DNA of 64,000 bases from VRUE01 sp963727465 (lineage in GTDB: Bacteria > Actinomycetota > Thermoleophilia > Solirubrobacterales > 70-9), in assembly GCA_963727465.1 (NCBI GenBank), contig CAVSGL010000013.1, positions 1 through 64,000 on the forward strand, given 5' to 3'. Numbering within the stretch: the first letter of the stretch is position 1; every line of letters starts with the position of its first letter. Positions 49,656 to 57,710 of the stretch are shown piece by piece. A program made the position numbers and the translations under genes. The notes under the pieces are model-generated. The model was given only the letters and a program-made list of their open reading frames with translations. It was not told the origin of the DNA and ran no database searches.

Positions 49656-50474
49656 GTGCCTAAACCTCGGCTGAAAGATGAGGACTACGTCGCCTACCTC
49701 GATGAGTCGGGGGAGAAGGGATTGCAGGTCGTCGCGGGAGTGCTGATACCAGCCCGATGGCTTCGTTCGGCGGAGCGACGCTGGCGTGACTTCATTCGCG
49801 ATCATCTCGGGAGCCGATCTGGACGGCGCGAGGTCAAGGGTCGTGACCTCATCGCGGGAAAAGGGGTCGCCTTCCAAGCCCAGCAGGCTGTCCTTTCCAG
49901 CGGCGGGCCACGGCTGAGCGCAAGGGCCGCCGGGCGAATGTTCTACAGAGATGCGTTGGAGCACATCGCCAGCATCAACCAAGTTCGAGTGCTCTCGGTC
50001 GGCCTGCCGACAGATCATCCAATTGAGGCCTACCGCCTTTGGTTTTGGATGGCCTACGCACTGCTGGTCGAGAAGCCGCGAGCACCCCGACCCAGGCTGC
50101 CCATGGTGGTCATCGATGGCGAAGACGCCTCATTTCGTGGCGCACAGGACTTGGTTGCCCATCGTTTCTACCACTCTTTTCCCAGGTGTCAGCCATACGT
50201 CGCCGCGGGGTCGAAGTGGTTTGTGGGCGGCGCGGTCCATCAGGACAGCACCCTGCATCCATTCGTCCAAATGGCCGATCTGGTGGCAGGTGCCGCTCGA
50301 CACGCAATCATCAAGCGAAAGCCTCAAGGCTCTTGGTATGCCAAGCACCTCACTGATCACGCGCAAGGCATGCACCGGCAAATAGACGTCTCGACCCGGG
50401 CCCTCTCACAGCTCAAACGCCGTTCGAGAACGGATGCGTGCGGAAGTGGATGGCCGAATGCGGTACTGGTCTAA
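49656..50474 (+). CDS. DUF3800 domain protein
   Basis: 272 residues. YVAYLDESGEKGLQVVAGV near the N-terminus and LHPFVQMADLVAGAARH near the C-terminus are the two conserved blocks of DUF3800, a predicted RNase H-like fold with acidic residues (DESG, ADL). Members are common in phages and accessory regions; activity unproven. GTG start just after the terminator hairpin. It ends at an IS1182 copy. Confidence 0.82.
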   Translation: MPKPRLKDEDYVAYLDESGEKGLQVVAGVLIPARWLRSAERRWRDFIRDHLGSRSGRREVKGRDLIAGKGVAFQAQQAVLSSGGPRLSARAAGRMFYRDALEHIASINQVRVLSVGLPTDHPIEAYRLWFWMAYALLVEKPRAPRPRLPMVVIDGEDASFRGAQDLVAHRFYHSFPRCQPYVAAGSKWFVGGAVHQDSTLHPFVQMADLVAGAARHAIIKRKPQGSWYAKHLTDHAQGMHRQIDVSTRALSQLKRRSRTDACGSGWPNAVLV

Positions 50475-50605
50475 CCGAGCAAACCGCAGGCCGGCTAGGA
50501 GCCTGGGTCGCTAACGCGGCCTGAAGCAGCGGGCGCGAGCGACGGGCGCGAATCGGGTTGCGCGAGCGCGCCGATCCCGGTGCTGGGTCTCGATGCGGCG
50601 GTTCC

Positions 50606-50623
50606 GCGGTTCCGCGGAACCGC
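50606..50623. repeat. 18-bp palindrome downstream of the transposase gene
   Basis: gcggttccgcggaaccgc is perfectly symmetric, followed by cttcgcgg. It lies 30 bases past the transposase stop inside the IS, so it may act as its terminator, though without a T run. Confidence 0.5.
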
Positions 50624-50654
50624 TTCGCGGAGCCGGGGTGGCCACCGGGTCCGG

Positions 50655-52136
50655 CTACGTAGCCCCGACCAGCCCCAACCCGCCGGCCCGGTGCAGCTTC
50701 AGCAGGTTGTGGACCGCGCAGTGAAAGCGCCACTGCGCCCGCGCCGCGGCCTTGCCGCGCAAGAGCAATCGCCGTGCTGACTGCACCGTCTCCATCTGGC
50801 CGAAGACCGGCTCAACGATCGTCTTGCGTCTCGCATAGGCCGTGCGCCCGCGCTTGGTCTGCAGCTTGCGCGCCATCCGTTGCTTGGCGGTGGCGTCTTT
50901 TGGGATCGGGCCTCGTGGGGCGGGTGGCTGAGGCTCGGAGCGCTTGAAGCGTCCGGGGGCCAGGTGGGGGTCGAGGCCGTGCTCGGCGGTCACGGCGACG
51001 TTGTCCTCGGAGAAGTAGCCGGCGTCGCCGAGCAGGGCGGCGCCCTCGGGCAGCTGTGCATCCACGGCCTCTAAGTTCTCGCCCAGCTGCTCGAGGGCGG
51101 GCTCCAGCTGGCGGGCGTCGGGCGCTTCGTCTGTGAGCCCTGCGGCGAGGATCACCTGGGCGTGGGAGTCGACCACGGCCTGGGCGTTGAAGCACTGGTG
51201 AAAGGCGCCGTCGGCGGCCTTCATGATCTTCGACTCGGGGTCGGTGAAGTTGCGCTGCGCGCGGGGCCTTGGGGTCGGCGGCTCATCGTCTGGGTCGGGC
51301 TTTCTGGGCTCGCGGCCTTCTTCGCGCAGCTCGGCCTGACGGGCGCGCTCGCGTTCTTGCTCCTCGGCCTCAAGCGCCGCCTTGGCCTCGCGGATGCGCG
51401 TCAGGCGACTCTCGCGGCGGGCCAGCTCGGCGGGCAGCTCGTCGCCGCGGCGGTCGGAGCCGTAGCGCTCGTCCTCTTCGCGATCGACGGCCTCGGCGTC
51501 TTCGAGCAGGGCGGCGGCCTGGGCCTCGATCGCGGCGATCTCCTCCTCCAACTGCTTCTCGGCCCTGCCCATCCGCTCATAGCTCATCGCCTTGTGGCGG
51601 GAGGCGTTGGCCCGCAGCTTGGTGCCGTCGATCGCCAGCGCGCCCATCTTCACCAGCCCCGCCTTCTTGCAGAGGCGGAGAGCCTGGACGAAAAGCTCTG
51701 CGAGGGCGTCGAGGTGGCGGGCGCGAAAGCGGGCGATCGAGCGGTAGTCGGGGTGCTGGTCGGCGACCAGCATGCGCACGGCGACGTCGCGGTGGGTGGC
51801 TTGCTCGAGCTTGCGCGAGGAGACCACCCCGGTGGCGTAGCCGTAGATCAAGAGCTTCAGCATCAGGCGCGGGTCATAGGGCGGGTAGCCGCGCTCTTCC
51901 TCATAGGAGGCGTAGATCTCGGTGAGGTCGAGCGAGTCCTCGACCAGGTCGGAGACGAAGTGGGCGAGGTCTCCCTCGGGGACCCACTCCTGCAGCACCG
52001 GCGCCATCAGCAGCACCTGGTCGGGTTCGTAGGGGCGGAAGGTCTTCTGCTCGGCGATCGGGGTGCGCTCGCCATCCGCCTGCTCGGTCCTCTCGACCTC
52101 GATCAGCCGCTCCTGCTCCACCGTCGCCGCCATCAC
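50655..52136 (-). CDS. IS1182-family transposase
   Basis: 493 residues. N-terminal DUF772 region (YPPYDPRLMLKLLIYGYATG, RSIARFRARHLDAL), first Asp in GALAIDGTKLRANAS, a coiled-coil insertion rich in Glu/Arg, second Asp in ALLGDAGYFSEDN, and C-terminal Glu in KTIVEPVFGQMETVQSARRL. DDE transposase of IS1182, full length. Confidence 0.93.
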   Translation of the reverse strand: MMAATVEQERLIEVERTEQADGERTPIAEQKTFRPYEPDQVLLMAPVLQEWVPEGDLAHFVSDLVEDSLDLTEIYASYEEERGYPPYDPRLMLKLLIYGYATGVVSSRKLEQATHRDVAVRMLVADQHPDYRSIARFRARHLDALAELFVQALRLCKKAGLVKMGALAIDGTKLRANASRHKAMSYERMGRAEKQLEEEIAAIEAQAAALLEDAEAVDREEDERYGSDRRGDELPAELARRESRLTRIREAKAALEAEEQERERARQAELREEGREPRKPDPDDEPPTPRPRAQRNFTDPESKIMKAADGAFHQCFNAQAVVDSHAQVILAAGLTDEAPDARQLEPALEQLGENLEAVDAQLPEGAALLGDAGYFSEDNVAVTAEHGLDPHLAPGRFKRSEPQPPAPRGPIPKDATAKQRMARKLQTKRGRTAYARRKTIVEPVFGQMETVQSARRLLLRGKAAARAQWRFHCAVHNLLKLHRAGGLGLVGAT

Positions 52137-52213
52137 ACGTTCCTCCTGCTCGCTTGCAGGCGAATCGTCCCGAGCAGGCCGGACGCCTCAGACGGGGTTA
52201 CTGACCCAGGCTC

Positions 52214-53719
52214 CTAGCCGTCGGAGACCTCGCGCATCGAGGGGAAGAGGATCACGTCGCGCAGGGTCTTGGCGCCGCTGAGGATCATCATCAGGCGGTC
52301 GACGCCGAGGCCCGAGCCGCTCGCCGTCAGCATCCCGTATTCGAGCGCCCGCACGAACTCCTCGTCGTGCTCGTGCGGGGTCGGCTCCGCCCCCGATTCC
52401 TGCCGTTCGCGCTGTTCGACGAAGTGGCGGCGCTGTTCGATCGGGTCGTTGACGTCGGTGCCGCCGCCGGTGATCTCCATCCCGGCGACGATCCCGTCGA
52501 AGGCCGCCGCCAGCAGCTCGGGGTGCTCGGGCACCGGCTTGACCAGCGGCCAGATCGCCAGCGGCAGGTCGATGATGAAGGTCGGCTGGATCAGCCTGGG
52601 CTCGACCAGCTTGCCCTGGAGGGTGTCGACCAGCGCCGCCCAGTCGTCGTCGGGCTCGGCGTCCTCGCCGGCGATCTCGGCCAGCTCGTCGCGGCTCGCC
52701 TTGGTGATGTCGACGCCGGTCTCATCCAGCAGCAGGTCCTGTAGGCGCAGGCGCGGCCAGGGCCGCTTCAGGTCGATGACCTCGCCGTCGCGCTCGACCT
52801 TCGTCGTCCCCAGCACGCTTTCGGCGACGTGCTCGACGATTCCCTCGGCGACATCCATCACGCCGTGGTAGTCGACGCCGCTGACGAACCACTCGAGCAT
52901 CGTGAACTCCGGGTTGTGCTGCGGCGACATCCCCTCGTTGCGGAAGAACTTGCCGAGCTCGTAGACGTTCTCGAAGCCGCCGACGATCGCCCGCTTGAGG
53001 TAGAGCTCGGTCGCGATCCGCAGGTAGAGGTGGCGGTCGAGCGCGTTGTGGTGCGTCTTGAACGGCCGCGCCGCGGCGCCGCCGGTCATCCGCTGCAGGA
53101 TCGGCGTTTCCATCTCGACGTAGGCGCGCTCGTCGAGGTACTCGCGGATCGCGGCGACGACCTTCGCCCGCATCGCGAAGATCCGCCGCGATTCCTCGTT
53201 CGCCATCAGGTCGAGCTCGCGCTGGCGGTAGCGCACCTCGGGGTCGGAGATGCCGTGGAAGAGGTCGGGCGGGTCGCGCAGCGCCTTCGCCAGCAGCACG
53301 CACTCGCGCACGGCCACGGCCAGCTGGCCGCGCTTGGTCACGTGCAGGTGGCCGTCGACGCCGACCAGGTCGCCGATGTCGAGATCCTCGATCCGGTCGA
53401 ACGCCTCTTGACCGAGAGCGTCGACCCGCGCGTAGGCCTGGATCGTCCCGGTCAGGTCGCGAACGTCGAAGAAGAGCGTCTTGCCGTGGCCGCGCTCGCC
53501 GACGACGCGTCCGGCGATCCGGCAGGTGTGCTCCGGGTGCTCGCCCTCCCCCAGCTCGGCGGGGTCATGCGCGGCGAGGACATCCTCGATTCGGTCGCGA
53601 TCCGGAAATGAGAAGGGATAGGGGTCGATCCCTTCCGCCCGCAGGCGTTCGGCCTTCGCGAGGCGCTGGGCCTCGGTGTCGCCGGCCGCGGGTTCGGCGC
53701 GCGTGGTCGAGTCGGCCAT
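52214..53719 (-). CDS. lysS: Lysyl-tRNA synthetase, class II
   Basis: 501 residues from ATG 53719. OB-fold anticodon domain (RIAGRVVGERGHGKTLFFDV), motif 1 (VEMETPILQRMTGGAAARPF), motif 2 (ELGKFFRNEGMSPQHNPEFT) and motif 3 (SGLGVDRLMMIL). It charges tRNA-Lys. The stop codon TAG falls in the CTAG duplicated by the IS1182 insertion, so the protein is intact, but the downstream flank has been replaced by the IS. Confidence 0.96.
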   Translation of the reverse strand: MADSTTRAEPAAGDTEAQRLAKAERLRAEGIDPYPFSFPDRDRIEDVLAAHDPAELGEGEHPEHTCRIAGRVVGERGHGKTLFFDVRDLTGTIQAYARVDALGQEAFDRIEDLDIGDLVGVDGHLHVTKRGQLAVAVRECVLLAKALRDPPDLFHGISDPEVRYRQRELDLMANEESRRIFAMRAKVVAAIREYLDERAYVEMETPILQRMTGGAAARPFKTHHNALDRHLYLRIATELYLKRAIVGGFENVYELGKFFRNEGMSPQHNPEFTMLEWFVSGVDYHGVMDVAEGIVEHVAESVLGTTKVERDGEVIDLKRPWPRLRLQDLLLDETGVDITKASRDELAEIAGEDAEPDDDWAALVDTLQGKLVEPRLIQPTFIIDLPLAIWPLVKPVPEHPELLAAAFDGIVAGMEITGGGTDVNDPIEQRRHFVEQRERQESGAEPTPHEHDEEFVRALEYGMLTASGSGLGVDRLMMILSGAKTLRDVILFPSMREVSDG

Positions 53720-53753
53720 GGCCCAACCGTATAGCCGATCGCGAAAGTCGCGC

Positions 53754-54599
53754 TCAGGGAGCGGCGCCGACGGTGACTCGCTCGTCACCCATGTAGTCGG
53801 TCAGCGTCCGCGCATCGCGCAGCATCTCGCGCATCGCCGGGCCGTGGTGCGTGTCGTGCTCCATCGCCAGCTTCCAGCCGCTCGGCGTTTCCTCGATCAG
53901 GCCGCGGATCACGCCGAGACCGTCGGCGCCGCAGGCCCCGGTGACGGCGATCCGCGGCTCGCGCCGGATCTCCGGCGAGCGGTCGTAGATCGTCTCGTCG
54001 GTGACGTAGGGAAGGTTGGCGATCACCATGTCGACGCCCTCGAGCCCGTCGGGCAGGCCCTCGGCGACGGTGACCTCGAGCTCGAGCCCGAGCCGCTCGG
54101 CGTTCTCGCGCGCCGCTTCCGCCGCTTCCGGCGAGAGGTCGGACGCGGTGATCCGCAGGTCCGGGCGCTCCGACATCAGCGCCAGGGCGATCGCGCCCGA
54201 GCCGGTGCCGACCTCGTGCACGCGCGCGCCCTCCGGCAGCTCCGTCCCGACCTCGACCAGCAGCTCGGTCTCGCGCCGCGGCCAGAGCACGCGCGGGTCG
54301 ACGTGGATCTCGAGATTGCGGAAGGGCGCCCGTTCGAGCACGTAGGCGAGCGGCTCGTGGTCGGCGCGCCGCGCCACCGCGGCCTCGACCGCGGCGACGA
54401 CCTCCGGTGAGAGCTCGCCCGCGCCGTCGCGCGAGAGCTCGTCGACGCCGATTCCGAGCGCGTTGGCGACCAGCGCTTCGGCGTCGGCCTGCGGCTCATC
54501 GCAGCCCGCCGCCTCGATCGTCTCCGTCGCCTTCGCGAGCAGGGCATCGACCGTCGCGGCGGCCGAACCACCCCCGCTGCCGGTCTCCACTGCTTCCAC
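53754..54599 (-). CDS. prmC: Release factor glutamine methyltransferase PrmC (HemK)
   Basis: 281 residues. A helical N-terminal domain, then VHEVGTGSGAIALAL (SAM site) and the active-site block MVIANLPYVTDE, where most relatives have NPPY. PLAYVLERAPFRNLEIHVDP with VLWPRRETELLVE is typical of PrmC. It methylates the Gln of the GGQ motif in release factors. The variant NLPY leaves some doubt about substrate. Confidence 0.85.
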   Translation of the reverse strand: MEAVETGSGGGSAAATVDALLAKATETIEAAGCDEPQADAEALVANALGIGVDELSRDGAGELSPEVVAAVEAAVARRADHEPLAYVLERAPFRNLEIHVDPRVLWPRRETELLVEVGTELPEGARVHEVGTGSGAIALALMSERPDLRITASDLSPEAAEAARENAERLGLELEVTVAEGLPDGLEGVDMVIANLPYVTDETIYDRSPEIRREPRIAVTGACGADGLGVIRGLIEETPSGWKLAMEHDTHHGPAMREMLRDARTLTDYMGDERVTVGAAP

Positions 54600-54616
54600 C
54601 GCGCTCGCCTCCTCGT

Positions 54617-55405
54617 TTAGCTCAAAAGATTTTGTGCAACGTTACCAGCGGCCGAGCGAGACAGGGTTCCGTGTCGCTGCCGCACCACGTACAGCCAGGC
54701 GATACCGGCGACCATCATTGCAAGGCTCTCCAGCTGGGCGCCGGTCAGGCCCAGCGCGACGTCGGTGTTGCGGCGGATGAACTCGACCAGGAAGCGCTCG
54801 GCGCCGGCGTAGATCAGGTAGATCGCGAACAGCACCCCGGCGCGGAAGCGGTCGCGCAGCTGCCAGAGGATCCACGCCCCGAGGCCCATCGCCAGCGTCT
54901 CGTAGATCGGCGTCGGGTGGACGGTGCGGTCGGTCGGCACGGTCCCGTCCGGGTAGGACATCGCCCACGGCCCGTTCCAGGGCTTGCCGTAGTCGCCGTC
55001 GCCGGAGAGCTGGCAGCCGATCCGCCCGATCGCGTAGCCGAGCGCCAGCGCCGGCGCCGCGATGTCGAGCAGCGTCAGCTTGAGGAAGTCGCGGTACCAG
55101 GCCCAGGCGAGGACGGCGAGGGCGCCGCCGATCGCGCCGCCGTACCAGACGAGCCCCGAGCCGCCGAAGAGATTGCCGAGCAGGTCGGCCTTGACGCTGT
55201 CGTAGTTCTGGACGACGAAGTAGACGCGCGAGCCGACGACGCCGCCGAGCAGCGCCGAGAAGCCGATCTCATACGCCCAGTCGACCGGCTTGCCGAGCTC
55301 CTTGAGCCGCTTGCCGACCAGCGCCCCGGCGGCGAGGAAGGCGAGCGCGAACATCAGGCCGAAGGTCTGCAGCGTCAGCGGGCCGAGGTTGATCTCCGGG
55401 TACAT
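54617..55405 (-). CDS. lgt: Prolipoprotein diacylglyceryl transferase
   Basis: 262 residues, seven or so membrane helices. The Lgt signature is AIGRIGCQLSGDGDYGKPW (catalytic Arg and Asn/Asp), preceded by VWYGGAIGGALAVL and followed by HPTPIYETLAMGLGAWILW. It transfers diacylglycerol to the lipobox Cys of prolipoproteins, including those encoded here (ModA, the propeller protein, HxsA). Three bases from argF, so one operon with prmC and lysS. Confidence 0.95.
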   Translation of the reverse strand: MYPEINLGPLTLQTFGLMFALAFLAAGALVGKRLKELGKPVDWAYEIGFSALLGGVVGSRVYFVVQNYDSVKADLLGNLFGGSGLVWYGGAIGGALAVLAWAWYRDFLKLTLLDIAAPALALGYAIGRIGCQLSGDGDYGKPWNGPWAMSYPDGTVPTDRTVHPTPIYETLAMGLGAWILWQLRDRFRAGVLFAIYLIYAGAERFLVEFIRRNTDVALGLTGAQLESLAMMVAGIAWLYVVRQRHGTLSRSAAGNVAQNLLS

Positions 55406-55407
55406 CG

Positions 55408-56323
55408 CTACTCGTCGAGCAGGGTACGCAGCAGCGCCTTCTGCGTGTGCAGGCGGTTCTCGGCCTGGTCCCAGACGGCCGAGTGCGGCCCGTAGAGAAC
55501 CTCGGCGGTGATCTCCTCGCCCGGGTGGGCGGGCAGGCAGTGGAGGACGATCGCGTCCTCGGCCGCCGCGCCGAGCAGGTCGGCGTTCACCCGGTAGGGC
55601 GTCAGGTCGGCGCGGCGCCGCTCGCCCTCCGCCTCGTCGCCCATGCTGACCCAGACGTCGGTGTAGATGGCGTCGGCGCCGGAGACGGCGTCGCGCGGGT
55701 CGTCGGTCAGCTTCACCCCGTGGCCCCTCCTCCAGCTGGTAGCCGGCCGGGGCGGCGACGGTCAGCTCGACGTCGGCGAGCTCGCAGGCGATCGCCAGCG
55801 AGCGGGCGACGTTGTTGCCGTCGCCGACGTAGGCGAGGCGCAACCCGTGCAGGTCGCCGCGGCGCTCGCGCAGGGTGAGCAGGTCGGCGAGCGCCTGGCA
55901 GGGATGGTGGAGCGGCGTCAGCGCGTTGACGACCGGCACCTCGGCCGCGGCGGCGAGCTCGGCGACCGCCTCGTGGGAGCCGGAGCGGATCACGATCGCG
56001 TCGAGGTAGCGCGAGAGCACGCGCCCGGTGTCGCCGGCCGACTCGCCGCGCGAGAGCTGCATTTCGTCGCCGCGCAGGACGATCGGCGTCGCCCCCAGCT
56101 CGGCGACCGCGACCTCGAAGGAGATCCGCGTCCGCGTCGAGGGCTTCTCGAAGACGAGCGCGATGCTGCGGCCGGCGAGGTCGCCACCGTTCGCTGTTTG
56201 TCGGGATAAGGCCGACAAACCGCGAACGGGCCGCGCCGCTTTCAGCTCGGCCGCTAGGTCGAGCAGCTGCCCGAGCTCGAAGGCGCCCAGCTCTTCGCCG
56301 GTGAGGAAGTCTCGCTTCGTCAA
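55408..56323 (-). CDS. argF: Ornithine carbamoyltransferase, one frameshift and an inserted palindrome
   Basis: TTG start at 56323. Carbamoyl-phosphate site FEKPSTRTRISFEVAVAELG, HHPCQALADL, then, in another frame, DAIYTDVWVSMGDE and HCLPAHPGEEI. One extra G in a run near 55727 (gaggaggggcc) separates the frames; removal gives LEEGHGVKLTDDPRD. Near residue 35 about 14 residues (RGLSALSRQTANGG) are inserted where relatives have a short linker, encoded by a 43-base palindrome. Essential for arginine synthesis unless duplicated elsewhere, so the shift is probably a sequencing error. Confidence 0.88.
56187..56229. repeat. Palindromic mini-insert inside argF
   Basis: 18-base arms (ccgttcgctgtttgtcgg and its complement with one T/C mismatch) around a 7-base centre gataagg. 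It is in frame and adds amino acids to ArgF. Looks like a REP- or MITE-type palindrome that inserted into coding sequence. Confidence 0.8.
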
Positions 56324-56341
56324 GCCGCGGATACTACGGGC

Positions 56342-57214
56342 GTGCAGCTCAGGGTCCTCTCCTGGAACCTCTTCCACGGGCGCGACTTCCCGCCCGACCC
56401 GGGTCTTCGAACCTGGCGCTCGCGGCTGCTGCGGACGAGCGAGCGCAACGCGACCCACATCCAGGTCAACCGCGACCTGCTCGCCGAGTTCTGCGAGTTG
56501 CTTGCCGGCGCCGCCTGGGACGTCGCCCTGCTCCAGGAGTGCCCGCCGCGCTGGTGGGAGCCGCTGGCGGCGGCGTGCGGGGCCGAGCCGCACGGCGTGC
56601 TCACCTCGCGCAACTCGCTCGGCGGCCTGCGCGCCCTCGTCGCCCGCCGCAACCCCGACCTGATCGCCTCCGGCGAGGGCGGCTCGAACCTGACGCTGGT
56701 GCGTGGTTCCTCTTTCGTGCATGGAGTCCGAAAGGCACCCCGCGATGGGCTGGGCGGTGGGATCGTCGAGCGGCGCGAGCTGGAGATCCACAGCGGGCGG
56801 CCGGAGCGGCGCGCGATGGCCTTCACGCGGGTCGCCGCGGACGGCGCCCAACTCTGCGTCGCCAACCTCCACGCGACCAACGACCGGCCGGCGATGGCGA
56901 CCGAGGACGTTCTGCGGGCCGCCGAGGCGGCGAGCGGCTGGGCGGACGGCGCGCCGCTGATATTCGGCGGCGATCTCAACCTGCGCCCGGGCGAGACCCC
57001 CGACGCCTTCTCCGCGCTGCGCGAGCGTTTCGGCCTCGCCGCCCCGACCGGCCCAGACGCAATCGACCACCTCCTGGCGCGCGGGCCGGAGGCCGTCGAG
57101 CCGCCGCGCGCCTGGCCGCCCGAGCGGCGCGAGCTGCGCAAGAACGGGCTCGCTCTGCGACTCTCCGACCACGCTCCCGTGGAAGCGAGTTTTGCAATCG
57201 GCGACTCACGGTAG
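56342..57214 (+). CDS. Endonuclease/exonuclease/phosphatase family protein
   Basis: 290 residues from GTG. EEP-fold motifs: LRVLSWNLFHGRD (Asn), WDVALLQECPPRWW (Glu), CVANLHATNDR (His/Asn), LIFGGDLNLRPGE (Asp, Asn) and LRLSDHAPVEASF (Asp-His). Metal-dependent phosphodiesterase or phosphatase of unknown substrate. It is divergent from argF with only 18 bases between start codons. Confidence 0.88.
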   Translation: MQLRVLSWNLFHGRDFPPDPGLRTWRSRLLRTSERNATHIQVNRDLLAEFCELLAGAAWDVALLQECPPRWWEPLAAACGAEPHGVLTSRNSLGGLRALVARRNPDLIASGEGGSNLTLVRGSSFVHGVRKAPRDGLGGGIVERRELEIHSGRPERRAMAFTRVAADGAQLCVANLHATNDRPAMATEDVLRAAEAASGWADGAPLIFGGDLNLRPGETPDAFSALRERFGLAAPTGPDAIDHLLARGPEAVEPPRAWPPERRELRKNGLALRLSDHAPVEASFAIGDSR

Positions 57215-57269
57215 TGAAATAGTCACAGTCCCAGCCAGTCAAACCCGTCGCAACAGGAGGCAAACAAGC

Positions 57270-57710
57270 ATGGCCGCAAAAAAACAGTCATCCGGCAAAG
57301 CCAAAAAACCGAAAGCGAAAAAAGCCGGGACGAGCGGCAAAAAAGCTCCGAAAGCGAAAGCCAAAAGCAAAGGCAAAGCGAAACCGAAAGCGAAAGCCAA
57401 ATCGAAAGCGACGGGTCTCGACAAGAGCGTCGAGAACTTCCGCGAGAGCCTCGAACAGAGCGTCACGCTGAGCCGCGACCGGCTCCAGGACGTCGTCGAC
57501 GACGCGGTCAAGCGCGGCCGGATGACCCGCGGCGACGCGGAGAAAATGGTCTCGACCCTTGTCAAACGCGGCAAGCGCCAGACCGACAGCCTGCTGAAAG
57601 AGCTCGAACGGCTGGTCAAACAGGCGCGCAAAGAGGTCGGCGGCCGCACCGCGCCGGTGCGCAAACAGGCGACGCAGGCAGCGCGCAGCGCGCGTAAAAA
57701 ACTCAAATAG
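57270..57710 (+). CDS. Lysine-rich histone H1-like protein
   Basis: 146 residues behind a strong AGGAGG. Residues 1-48 are Lys/Ala/Pro/Gly repeats (AKKPKAKKAGTSGKKAPKAK), as in bacterial H1-like proteins. The rest is a charged helical coil (VENFRESLEQSVTLSRDRLQ, DVVDDAVKRGRMTRGDAEKM) resembling phasin-like or apolipoprotein-type coils. Lys codons in the tail are mostly AAA, unlike the AAG of neighbours. Likely a DNA- or polyanion-binding nucleoid protein. Confidence 0.75.
   Translation: MAAKKQSSGKAKKPKAKKAGTSGKKAPKAKAKSKGKAKPKAKAKSKATGLDKSVENFRESLEQSVTLSRDRLQDVVDDAVKRGRMTRGDAEKMVSTLVKRGKRQTDSLLKELERLVKQARKEVGGRTAPVRKQATQAARSARKKLK

Larger units (their letters stand above)
50499..52213 (-). 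mobile_element. IS1182-family insertion sequence
   Basis: 1,715 bases with near-perfect inverted repeats (gagcctgggtcgctaac at the left; the complement gagcctgggtcagtaac at the right) and a CTAG target duplication (50495-50498 and 52214-52217). The right CTAG supplies the stop codon of lysS. One full-length transposase gene inside, so it may be active. Confidence 0.92.

Noticed and set aside
56712..56738. CTTTCG-N11-CGAAAG inverted repeat and apparent insertion inside the EEP-family gene
   Set aside because: Arms are only 6 bases and I cannot show that relatives lack the segment, so it is not claimed as a second palindromic insertion.
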